From Anaerolineales bacterium (GTDB lineage Bacteria; Chloroflexota; Anaerolineae; Anaerolineales; E44-bin32), in contig DAOWMX010000031.1 in NCBI GenBank assembly GCA_030642885.1, positions 1 to 12,696 on the forward strand: a stretch of DNA of 12,696 nt, given 5' to 3'. Numbering within the stretch: the first letter of the stretch is position 1; each line of letters begins with the position of its first letter. Of this stretch, positions 6,542 to 12,696 are shown piece by piece. Made by a program: the position numbers and the translations under genes. The notes below the pieces were generated by a model, which was not told where the DNA came from, searched no databases, and saw nothing but the letters and a program-made list of their open reading frames with translations.

Positions 6542-8238
6542 GTCAAACCCAACAAACGGCCCAGTTGAAAGACAAGCGTCGCCACGAGCCAGGCCATCCC
6601 GGTCTGGCTTACCGCGGAAAAGAGAGCCCATCTCCCACCAAATTCGGCGCGGATCGCACCCAGCGTGGCCACACAGGGCGTGTAAAGTGAGACAAATACG
6701 ATGAACGTCAGGGCGGAAAGAGGCGTGAAGGAGCTTTGTAATGCAAAACTGAGCGCCGTGCCACCTTCTTCTCTCTCTCCTTCACCTCCGAATAGCTGGA
6801 CTCCGGGAGTGATGGCATCTAATAACCGCTCTCCCGCGCTAATCGTAGCCCCAATAAAACCTTTTCCAATATCTAACAGATCCTGAAGCAGATCGATCTC
6901 GCTTTCTGCTTCGGCCTCTACGGGCTCATCCAGATAGATCTGTGTCATCGTTGCGATCACAAGCTCTTTGGCGATCATGCCCGTTAAGAGCGATCCTGAA
7001 GCCTCCCAGGTCCCAAAACCTGCTGGTTCCAGCGCGGGGGCGACAAAACCACTGACTTGCCCAAATACACTCTGCTCCAACCCGGGGGCTTTCGGTGGAA
7101 CGTTCAGAAGCAGCCACACCACCATGGATGCAGCCAGGATAAGTGTCCCTGCGTTGCGCAGAAATTCGCCCGTCCTTAACGACACATGGATCCACAAATT
7201 ACTCAATCTTGGCAGGCGATAAGAGGGCAGTTCCATCAGGAAAGTCGTTTCTTCAGAAGATCGAAGCAGCGTCCGCGAGTAGAAAAATCCCAACAAGACC
7301 GCCATGGCAATTCCAAGCGCATATAAACCCCAAATGATCCAATCCGCGCTTCGACCAAAGAAAGCCATCCCAAACACAACATACACTGGAAGCCGCGCGG
7401 CGCACGACATGAAGGGTACCAGCAACGCAGTGAGCAGGCGGTCGCGGCGGCTCTCGAGCGTCCGCGTGGCATAAATCCCCGGGACCGCGCAACCAAAGCC
7501 AAGAATTAATGGCACGAAGCTCTTTCCGTTTAATCCCAAGAATGAGAGGAAGCGATTCATCACAAATGCAACTCGCGCCATATACCCGCTATCCTCGAGC
7601 AAGCCAATAAAGAAAAACAGGACTACGAGACCAGGAATAAAGACCAACACGCCACCAACACCAGCGATCGCCCCATCCAAGATCAGCCCGCGCAACCAGG
7701 TGGAGGCGCCAATTAAAGAAAGTAAGGCTCCTGCCCAGTTTGTAATCGGTCCTGAAATCACCGCGTCGATCCACTCCAGGTACGGCTCTGAGACATTCAC
7801 AACCAGGCTGAAGACCAGGTACATCACTATCATAAATATCGGAATTCCCAGCCACGGATGTGTGACAACCCGGTCTACCCGCTCTGCGCGCGTGCGGGCA
7901 GATTCCTTTGGGCGAGTGAGTGACTGTTCCACGATCTTGCCCACACGCTCATAGCGCCTGTCAGCAATGGCAATATCCAGTCCTTCAGGGACCTGCTCCT
8001 CTAGCCGCTTCCGGATCGAAAGAACCTGTGCCAGCACAACACGGGCATCTTCGACGCCGAGAAAATGTTCGATAAGGTCTGTCTCCCCTTCAAGCACCTT
8101 TACGGCAAGCCAGCGCGGTTTAATTTGATCCGGAAGTATGAAGCGCTCTTCGATGAGCGCTCTCAGGTTCTCGATTTCAGGCTCGATCACAGGTCCATAA
8201 TCGATCTGAAAAACAGGTTGGGAATCAGGGTTGGTCAT
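6538..8238 (-). CDS. feoB: FeoB membrane (permease) protein, operon 2
   Basis: This 566-residue protein is the channel half of a split ferrous iron transporter. Residues 41-120 carry the helical regulatory domain (PRWLAVKVLEGE, then VDRVVTHPWLG), which normally follows the G domain in the same chain. The membrane part shows the FeoB gate motifs: GFGCAVPGIYATRT with C250, PFMSCAARLPVY with C279, the second gate at AKELVIAT (423-430), and TPCVA with C522 near the C-terminus. About eight helices are predicted. A charged loop at about 436-496 (EAEAESEID, GEGEREEGG) is soluble. The ATG at 8238 lies 14 nt inside the GTPase gene, so translation is coupled. Together with the 185-residue GTPase the pair sums to 751 residues, the size of a normal single-chain FeoB. 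Confidence 0.95.
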   Translation of the reverse strand: MTNPDSQPVFQIDYGPVIEPEIENLRALIEERFILPDQIKPRWLAVKVLEGETDLIEHFLGVEDARVVLAQVLSIRKRLEEQVPEGLDIAIADRRYERVGKIVEQSLTRPKESARTRAERVDRVVTHPWLGIPIFMIVMYLVFSLVVNVSEPYLEWIDAVISGPITNWAGALLSLIGASTWLRGLILDGAIAGVGGVLVFIPGLVVLFFFIGLLEDSGYMARVAFVMNRFLSFLGLNGKSFVPLILGFGCAVPGIYATRTLESRRDRLLTALLVPFMSCAARLPVYVVFGMAFFGRSADWIIWGLYALGIAMAVLLGFFYSRTLLRSSEETTFLMELPSYRLPRLSNLWIHVSLRTGEFLRNAGTLILAASMVVWLLLNVPPKAPGLEQSVFGQVSGFVAPALEPAGFGTWEASGSLLTGMIAKELVIATMTQIYLDEPVEAEAESEIDLLQDLLDIGKGFIGATISAGERLLDAITPGVQLFGGEGEREEGGTALSFALQSSFTPLSALTFIVFVSLYTPCVATLGAIRAEFGGRWALFSAVSQTGMAWLVATLVFQLGRLLGLT

Positions 8239-8782
8239 ACAATAAGGTCCGGTGCTCGTTTTTTGATTGTTGTTTCGAATAAAGTAGTATCTCCTCTTTT
8301 AATTCTTCAATGCCCTTGCCTCGAGCGGCTACCATCCTGATCACCGGGACACCACCCAACCCGGCTGACAATTCGTCGCTATTAATCTCGAAACCAATCG
8401 TGTCAGCCATATCCGTCATGTTTAAAGCTACGATCACTGGAAGCTGCAGCTCAAGGATCTGTACTACAAGATATAAATTCCGCTCCAGGTTTGAGGCATC
8501 TACCACAACCACAACGACGTCTGCTTTCCCTTCAAGTAAAAAGTCGCGCGCCACAATCTCCTCTTCGGAATACGCCGCAAGGCTATACGTCCCCGGAAGG
8601 TCCACGACCTCTATCCACATGCCAGCGTGTTTGTACCAACCGCTTTTGCGTTCGATCGTTTTACCAGGCCAATTCCCGGTATGCTGCCGCGAACCGGTGA
8701 GCCGATTAAATACTGTGGTTTTTCCGGCATTCGGGTTTCCCGCTAAAGCAATTGTCAGATCCGTATTACGTCTCATCTTCAT
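8225..8782 (-). CDS. feoB: FeoB GTPase protein, operon 2 (split FeoB, N-terminal half)
   Basis: This 185-residue protein is essentially a bare FeoB G domain: G1 GNPNAGKTT (15-23), switch HTGNWPGKT, G3 DLPGTYSL (61-68), G4 NMTD (121-124) and a divergent G5 VAARGKG (151-157), where SA is more usual. It stops before the helical domain, which is instead on the permease protein. The start is ATG 8782 or 8776 (MKMRRNTD); both are inside the end of feoA, overlapping it by 17 or 11 nt. The frame is open up to 9034, but that upstream part is the feoA gene in another frame and is Cys/Trp-rich nonsense. The last 20 residues (SKQQSKNEHRTL) look like a flexible tail. GTP hydrolysis would gate Fe2+ passage through the permease, so the two chains must associate. 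Confidence 0.93.
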   Translation of the reverse strand: MKMRRNTDLTIALAGNPNAGKTTVFNRLTGSRQHTGNWPGKTIERKSGWYKHAGMWIEVVDLPGTYSLAAYSEEEIVARDFLLEGKADVVVVVVDASNLERNLYLVVQILELQLPVIVALNMTDMADTIGFEINSDELSAGLGGVPVIRMVAARGKGIEELKEEILLYSKQQSKNEHRTLLYDQP

Positions 8783-9188
8783 CTCTGCCGGGTTGCATCG
8801 AATTAACATCATCGAGTGAAGTGTTTCTCCCCCGTTGAGATCGTCCGCTTCTCCTTCCGCGACCTTTAGGTCCGCCTCTACGCCCCCAGCGGCGCCGGCC
8901 TCTCCGCCAATGTAAAAACTCAGGCATCGGCTCCAGCGGGGTGACGAACAATTGATGAGCCACCCTGCGATCAACCGCCAACTGTGATCCGCGCACCCGC
9001 AGCAACAGCGGTTGCCCAGGATCCGACTGAACAACCGTGATCTCTGTGCCCGGGTTTATTCCCAATTCTGCCAAGCGCCGAGAGCGGCGACAATGGCGCG
9101 CAAATCCAACCATGCGCACCCGTCCACCCGGCGGCACTTCGCTGAGAGGCCTATTGCTAAATTTGCGTTCTGTTTCTGTGCTCAACAC
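8766..9188 (-). CDS. feoA: FeoA protein with Arg/Gly-rich C-terminal tail
   Basis: This 140-residue protein has an SH3-like FeoA domain at about 13-85 (PLSEVPPGGRVRMVGF, then RLAELGINPGTEITVV and RVRGSQLAVDRRVA). FeoA is a small cytosolic partner of FeoB, usually only 75-90 residues. Here residues 95-121 form a strongly basic Arg/Gly-rich stretch (RRGRRRWGRRGG and similar), followed by an acidic end (GRDEDET). The start is GTG 9188, immediately after the regulator TGA; GGAG sits only 3 nt before it, so the next codon TTG (9185) is a possible alternative. The gene lies between the regulator and the GTPase gene in a tight unit. The tail could bind nucleic acid or acidic lipid, which is a guess. 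Confidence 0.88.
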   Translation of the reverse strand: MLSTETERKFSNRPLSEVPPGGRVRMVGFARHCRRSRRLAELGINPGTEITVVQSDPGQPLLLRVRGSQLAVDRRVAHQLFVTPLEPMPEFLHWRRGRRRWGRRGGPKGRGRRSGRSQRGRNTSLDDVNSMQPGRDEDET

Positions 9189-9875
9189 TCACTCCGTTTC
9201 GTTGTCGTTCACCAACTCGATAAGGATATGCTCTGCCACTTCACGACCCAGAACCTGCTTCTCTCCATCCAACAAGACCGAACGCGGTCCATCATACGGA
9301 GCGATCTCCTCGATGCGAACGCGGCTGCCGGGTCGAACTGCACGAGCATCAAGATAATCCAGCATCTCACCATCCTCCTCGCGGATACACAGGACGACTC
9401 CCTCCTGCCCGACGTCGAGATCAGAAAGTGGTGTCGTCTCCCTAACTTCAAGAACACCCTGCGCCGGCGGTATGGGGTTGCCATGCGGGCAAAATGAAGG
9501 GAAACCAAGGTGCTTATCTAGCGCATCCGTCAATGCATCCTCGCTAACGTGCTCCAATTGGCAGGCAAAATCATGGACTTGTTTCCAGGGAAGGCCGAGA
9601 TGCTCCGCCAGAAAACATTCCCACAATCGGTGCCGCCGCAGGATACTTTCCGCCCGGTTCAGACCATCATCGGTCAGCCGCACACCCTTGTATGGTGTGT
9701 GCTCGAGCAAACCGCGGCCCTGAAGCCTGTGCACCATCTCGCTCGCGGAAACCGTCGAGATACTGAGCCGCTCGGCGATATATGTGACCGGAACGAGATT
9801 CCCATGACGAGAAATCTCGGCGATTGTCTTTAGATACATCTCTTCGCTCTCGGCAAAATTGTGCAACTCTTTCAT
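9189..9875 (-). CDS. DtxR/IdeR-type iron-dependent regulator
   Basis: This 228-residue protein heads feo operon 2. The winged helix spans about 1-72 and the dimerisation/metal domain about 73-140. A C-terminal SH3-like domain (about 148-222) contains DYLDARAVRPGSRVRI. The DtxR ligands map at a constant offset of three: M13, C105, E108, H109 (DtxR M10, C102, E105, H106) for the primary site, and H82, E86, H101 (DtxR H79, E83, H98) for the ancillary site. This supports Fe2+ as corepressor. ATG 9875 has an AGGGGA ribosome site (9887-9882) six nt upstream. The promoter just upstream is overlaid by a palindrome, so autoregulation of the whole operon is likely. Unlike its operon 1 counterpart it has no membrane helix. 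Confidence 0.93.
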   Translation of the reverse strand: MKELHNFAESEEMYLKTIAEISRHGNLVPVTYIAERLSISTVSASEMVHRLQGRGLLEHTPYKGVRLTDDGLNRAESILRRHRLWECFLAEHLGLPWKQVHDFACQLEHVSEDALTDALDKHLGFPSFCPHGNPIPPAQGVLEVRETTPLSDLDVGQEGVVLCIREEDGEMLDYLDARAVRPGSRVRIEEIAPYDGPRSVLLDGEKQVLGREVAEHILIELVNDNETE

Positions 9876-9906
9876 GCTGCTTCCCCTGAATAATTAACTT
9901 CCCATC

Positions 9907-9933
9907 CCTAAAATCGAGATTCTCATAATTAGG
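9907..9933. promoter_or_regulatory. Interrupted 27-bp palindrome over the operon 2 -10 box and start site
   Basis: CCTAA (9907-9911) and TTAGG (9929-9933) are inverted around a perfect GAGATTCTC core (9916-9924), and both have the same centre at 9920. CCTAA/TTAGG are the half-site words of DtxR/IdeR boxes, though here they face the other way at wide spacing. The element covers the -10 and the predicted start, a good position for repression by the DtxR protein encoded just downstream. Confidence 0.55.
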
Positions 9934-9953
9934 ATGCCCTTATATTAACTCAA
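9925..9953 (-). promoter_or_regulatory. Promoter of feo operon 2
   Basis: On the minus strand TTGAGT (9953-9948) is followed by a 17-nt spacer and AATTAT (9930-9925). The start would be near 9918, giving a leader of about 43 nt with the AGGGGA ribosome site. The boxes are moderate matches; the position and overlapping palindrome strengthen the call. Confidence 0.5.
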
Positions 9954-9968
9954 AAGGCCGCCCTGACA

Positions 9969-9986
9969 ATATGACGGGTGTCATAT
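9969..9986. repeat. 18-bp perfect inverted repeat upstream of the operon 2 promoter
   Basis: ATATGAC-GGGT-GTCATAT has 7-bp perfect arms and a 4-nt centre, and lies about 15 bp upstream of the -35. The position suits an activator such as a CRP/FNR-type protein (TGAC-N4-GTCA core). That assignment is inference. Confidence 0.5.
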
Positions 9987-10146
9987 GCCAGCAGCGACGT
10001 CTATCACAGCAAAAATAGCCACGCACTCGTCCCTGGATTGTTTTCTTAAAGCCGGTTGATAAATTACGTTACGCGACTTTGGATTCGTCCATCTCCTCTG
10101 CCCGCGTAAAAAGATCCGGCCAAGAGCTGAGATCACCTGCTAACGT

Positions 10147-11244
10147 CTAGGGACTTGGGGGTTGGGTCAGGTCTACCGGGGTAGGAGTCGGCTCGATCAC
10201 GAAGCCGGTTCTGCCGTGGAAGGTCAGGAAGTTTACCCTGCCGGGGAGAAGCAGGAATTGAGCCGTGAACGGCCGCCCCACAAAATCAATTCTGACTTCA
10301 TACGGGCCTGCGGGGAGGTCGCTGATCACAAAATTCTCGTTGTAATAATCGTCCGAGTGTACTGTGCCTTCGGCATAGGTCCATACGTCCCAACGCTGGT
10401 CTGTTTCAAGAGATCGAATCTGGACCAACTGCTCGCGAAGATCCCCGCCAAAAGAATTCTCGATACGACCCGCCAGGACTCCCCACCCCTCTGGAGGAAC
10501 CATCCACAACTCGGGATTGCGAGTGTTGAAGTAGCGATTCTCTCCCAGTCGAATTTCAAAATGAAGATGAGGGCCTGTAGCGTGTCCTGTTTCACCTACC
10601 GTGCCCAGCAAATCTCCCATCTTCACGCGTTCCCCGCTCCAAACCGAGATCGAGCCTAGATGGGCATATACAGTGTAAAGTTGCTGCCCCTCATAACCGA
10701 AGTCGTGGCGGACCGCTATTGCAAGACCATACGGGTCCGTAGGGTCTTCAAGCCCACGGTACAGCCCATACCCGGCCCAGATCACCTCTCCGGAGCCAGC
10801 CGCCAACACCTGTGTGCCCCGCTCTGCACCCATATCAACCCCTGTATGCATACTCTCCGCACCGAACAATGTGCTGCCGTATCGGTATTTCGCGTTCGGC
10901 CAATTGACCTCCCCCGAAGGGATGGGGCGACCGAAGAAAAAATGGTCCTGCGGTTGTACGGCCCAGGGGACAGGGTACGGCGGGGGACGCCAGGTTACTT
11001 CGGGCTCTGGAGCTGTCGTCGGGAAAACTAGAGGCCGCGGCGCGGCGGGGATAGGGGCTTCCCGTCGGGCTCCTTCTACGCTCTGTGGGGTCACCAGTAA
11101 CTCAACCTCAATCGTCGCGGTTGGCGTAACACGCGGCTCAGGGTTACCCATCTCGGCCGAAACATCAGGAGACATACAAGCGCCCAACAGCAACCCAATA
11201 AATAGGCTGATGATTACGCAGCGGTATATCACTCTGTGCTTCAT
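10147..11244 (-). CDS. M23-family peptidoglycan endopeptidase lipoprotein
   Basis: This 365-residue lipoprotein probably cuts peptide cross-links in, or binds, the cell wall. The start is ATG 11244, which gives a clean signal peptide with lipobox LLGAC (19-23); the frame is open to 11382, but that adds 46 residues before the signal. A Thr/Pro-rich linker follows (about 38-98). The LytM/M23 domain (about 125-240) has the zinc ligands and catalytic His: H133 and D137 (MHTGVD), H195 (YAHL), H226 and H228 (HLHFE). All are intact, so enzyme activity is expected. A beta-rich domain (about 255-350, RIENSFGGDLREQ to the end) resembles carboxypeptidase-regulatory-like folds, and the C-terminus is again Pro/Thr-rich. 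It is divergent from a second M23 gene at 11601. AAGG about 11 nt before ATG is a weak ribosome site. Confidence 0.9.
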   Translation of the reverse strand: MKHRVIYRCVIISLFIGLLLGACMSPDVSAEMGNPEPRVTPTATIEVELLVTPQSVEGARREAPIPAAPRPLVFPTTAPEPEVTWRPPPYPVPWAVQPQDHFFFGRPIPSGEVNWPNAKYRYGSTLFGAESMHTGVDMGAERGTQVLAAGSGEVIWAGYGLYRGLEDPTDPYGLAIAVRHDFGYEGQQLYTVYAHLGSISVWSGERVKMGDLLGTVGETGHATGPHLHFEIRLGENRYFNTRNPELWMVPPEGWGVLAGRIENSFGGDLREQLVQIRSLETDQRWDVWTYAEGTVHSDDYYNENFVISDLPAGPYEVRIDFVGRPFTAQFLLLPGRVNFLTFHGRTGFVIEPTPTPVDLTQPPSP

Positions 11245-11548
11245 TCGGATATTTACCTTAACAGCCGGGGGCCCTATCAAACCCGCCTCTACATCTTGCG
11301 TCACGGGCGAGATTATCCCAATAGGAATCCTGGCATAGCGATCTCGGTTTAATTCACGACGCTTGATACAACCTGTCACCATCGATTCATGCGAGAATCA
11401 TGCAAGAACAATGCCACGTTAGGGAGGGGGTTCGGATGTCTCTATTTCACAAGTTGGATCGAATTATTAAATAGTCCTGTGCGTGGAAAACTGGTTATGA
11501 CTCTCTCATCAACTCTTCGATGACGAGATCGGTTGTTTACTCGTCGTC

Positions 11549-11577
11549 TTGACCGTGATCATCTGCGCTGATATGAT
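11549..11577 (+). promoter_or_regulatory. Promoter of the LysM-M23 gene
   Basis: TTGACC (11549-11554), a 17-nt spacer and TATGAT (11572-11577) make a strong sigma70-like promoter. The start would be near 11584, leaving a leader of about 17 nt that includes GGAG (11586-11589) before ATG 11601. Confidence 0.65.
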
Positions 11578-11581
11578 CACG
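11554..11581. promoter_or_regulatory. 28-bp inverted repeat (operator candidate) over the LysM-M23 promoter
   Basis: CGTGATCAT (11554-11562) and ATGATCACG (11573-11581) are perfect 9-bp inverted arms with a 10-nt centre. They cover the whole -35/-10 spacer and the -10 box, the classic place for a dimeric repressor. The regulator is not identifiable in the window. Confidence 0.6.
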
Positions 11582-11600
11582 CGCCGGAGATCTTCAGAAA

Positions 11601-12696
11601 ATGCGCCCGCGTGACATTTACTCTGACTCAGAAAGCATAACCCCCATCGCCAGCCGAATCAGCATCCTCCTGGTGAGTGTTTTCCTCATTTTTACGGTGA
11701 GCTGCTCAACGGGGTCAACCGCAGAAACCCTTCCCCCCGGTACCGCTCCTGGCGATGAAACCGCAACCGTAGAGAAAGCAACTTCAAATACCTTAAGCAC
11801 GATAAATCCCGAAATACTGCCTTCCTTCGACCCTCCTGGAGAGACCAGCTACATTTACCGTAAAGCCGATCTGCATACGATCATCCCTGACCGACCACGA
11901 TTCGATATTCTAAAATATCTAGTTCAAGAAGGCGACACTTTATTCGGCATCGCCGAAAAATATGGCCTTAAAGCGGAGTCTATCTTATGGGGGAACTGGT
12001 ACACACTCGAGCAAGATCCGCATACATTAAAGCCGGGTCAGGAACTAAATATTCCACCCATCGATGGCGTCCTTTACTCCTGGTCGGAGGGCGATAATAT
12101 CTCAAAGGTAGCGGATACTTTTCACGCCGAACCGGAGGCGATCATCGAGTGGCCGGGGAATAACATCGGCTTCGATGTGGATTTCGCCGATCCGGGCATT
12201 GAGGATGGCTCGCTCATCCTCATAACCGGTGGGCGCCGCGATGCGCCGACATGGCAGATGATCACCATCACTCGCGCCAACCCGGCTGCGGCCAGCATCT
12301 TAGGTCCGGGATTCTGCGGCTCCGTATCCAACGGTCCGATTGGGACGGGCGTATTCGACTGGCCGACTTCCTCCCGATGGATCTCGGGTTACAACTACAT
12401 CCCTGGCGTCCATGAAGCGATTGACATTGGAGGCGCCATCGGACATGGCATTTTCGCCTCCGATAATGGTGTTGTAGTTTATTCGGGATGGAATAATTAT
12501 GGCTATGGCTACGTTGTTGTGATCGACCACGGCAACGGCTGGCAGACCCTCTATGCCACCTCAATACGATCAACGTCGGCTGCGGTCAAGCTGTCTTCAA
12601 GGGTGGCACAATCGGAACGATGGGGATAACCGGGAACTCGTCTGGCCCCCACTTGCACTTCGAAATGCGCAGCGAGGTCTGGGGTCGGGTAAACCC
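11601..12696 (+). pseudogene. LysM-M23 lipoprotein gene with one-base frameshift, partial at right edge
   Basis: The reading frame starts at ATG 11601 and encodes a lipoprotein signal (FTVSC, Cys35), an acidic/Thr linker (about 40-80), two LysM-like modules (about 106-152, LVQEGDTLFGIAEKYGL; about 157-208, SWSEGDNISKVADTF) and an M23 domain beginning near 255 with H271 and D275 (HEAID). At about 12556-12557 one C appears missing (GCCAC for GCCCAC). The original frame then runs into unrelated sequence and stops at 12629. The frame starting at 12557 continues as HLNTINVGCGQAVF and reaches GPHLHFEMRSEVW without a stop up to the window edge, so the expected YAH and HLH motifs are present but out of frame. 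The gene would otherwise be a cell-wall peptidase bound to peptidoglycan by LysM. It may be a real pseudogene or a sequencing error. Confidence 0.85.

Larger units (their letters stand above)
9876..10146. other. Intergenic region upstream of feo operon 2
   Basis: About 270 bp hold the operon 2 promoter, its palindrome and an 18-bp inverted repeat, all described separately. From about 9990 to 10146 I see no gene. On the minus strand a TTTTT run at about 10107-10111 follows a GC-rich stretch after the M23 gene stop, but the possible stem is only 4 bp, so I do not call a terminator. Confidence 0.5.
11245..11600. other. Intergenic region between divergent M23 genes
   Basis: About 356 bp contain the plus-strand promoter and inverted repeat described separately. 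A further imperfect repeat, GACGAG (11522-11527) and CTCGTC (11540-11545), lies just upstream of that -35 box. No convincing minus-strand promoter for the 11244 gene was found. The minus-strand frame 11245-11382 is open but shows no recognisable protein. Confidence 0.45.

Noticed and set aside
6542..6631. Upstream extension of the FeoC-like frame
   Set aside because: It lies wholly inside the feoB permease gene, and the ATGA overlap start at 6541 is natural.
8783..9034. Upstream extension of the operon 2 FeoB GTPase frame
   Set aside because: It is the feoA gene read in another frame, with Cys/Trp-rich low-quality sequence; MKMRRNTD at 8782 begins the true G domain.
11245..11382. 46-residue N-terminal extension of the minus-strand M23 protein
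   Set aside because: It would place the lipoprotein signal peptide internally; the start at 11244 gives a normal signal and lipobox.
11384..11403. Short near-repeats ATTCATGC and AATCATGC
   Set aside because: They are too short and inexact to support a repeat element or regulatory site.

Overview
This 12.7 kb window looks like a chromosomal segment of an environmental bacterium, most plausibly a member of the Chloroflexota. That placement is an inference. It rests on lipoproteins with Thr/Pro-rich linkers, FeoB split into a GTPase protein and a membrane protein, DtxR-family regulators built into the feo operons, and moderate GC. No rRNA, tRNA, transposase, CRISPR array or phage gene was found.

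The main content is metal transport. Two separate feo operons lie on the minus strand. Operon 1 (2181 down to the left edge) encodes a membrane-anchored DtxR/MntR-type regulator carrying FeoA-like domains, then a FeoB GTPase protein, then the start of a FeoB membrane protein that runs off the window. A ZupT-like ZIP divalent-metal transporter (2386-3135) lies just upstream on the same strand. Its stop codon is 20 bp from the operon 1 promoter, and that promoter has a palindrome inside its -35/-10 spacer. Operon 2 (9875 down to 5457) is complete: dtxR, feoA, feoB-GTPase, feoB-membrane, feoC-like and xthA (exonuclease III). Its genes abut or overlap throughout, which suggests translational coupling. 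Its promoter is also overlaid by a palindrome with CCTAA/TTAGG ends. The two regulators carry different metal-ligand sets: Asp/Glu as in MntR for operon 1, Met/Cys as in DtxR/IdeR for operon 2.

Between the operons (3136-5456) is a plus-strand region with signs of decay. It holds a small membrane-protein gene that appears frameshifted near its end, a secreted purple-acid-phosphatase-like lipoprotein gene interrupted by an in-frame TGA where a Trp is expected, and a start-less coding-like remnant after it.

The right end (10147-12696) has two divergent M23-family lipoprotein genes for cell-wall work. One is intact on the minus strand. The other, on the plus strand, has two LysM-like modules, a well-formed promoter overlaid by a long inverted repeat, and a one-base deletion that throws the last catalytic motifs out of frame. 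The disruptions (TGA, two likely single-base deletions) are either real pseudogenes or assembly errors; reads would decide.
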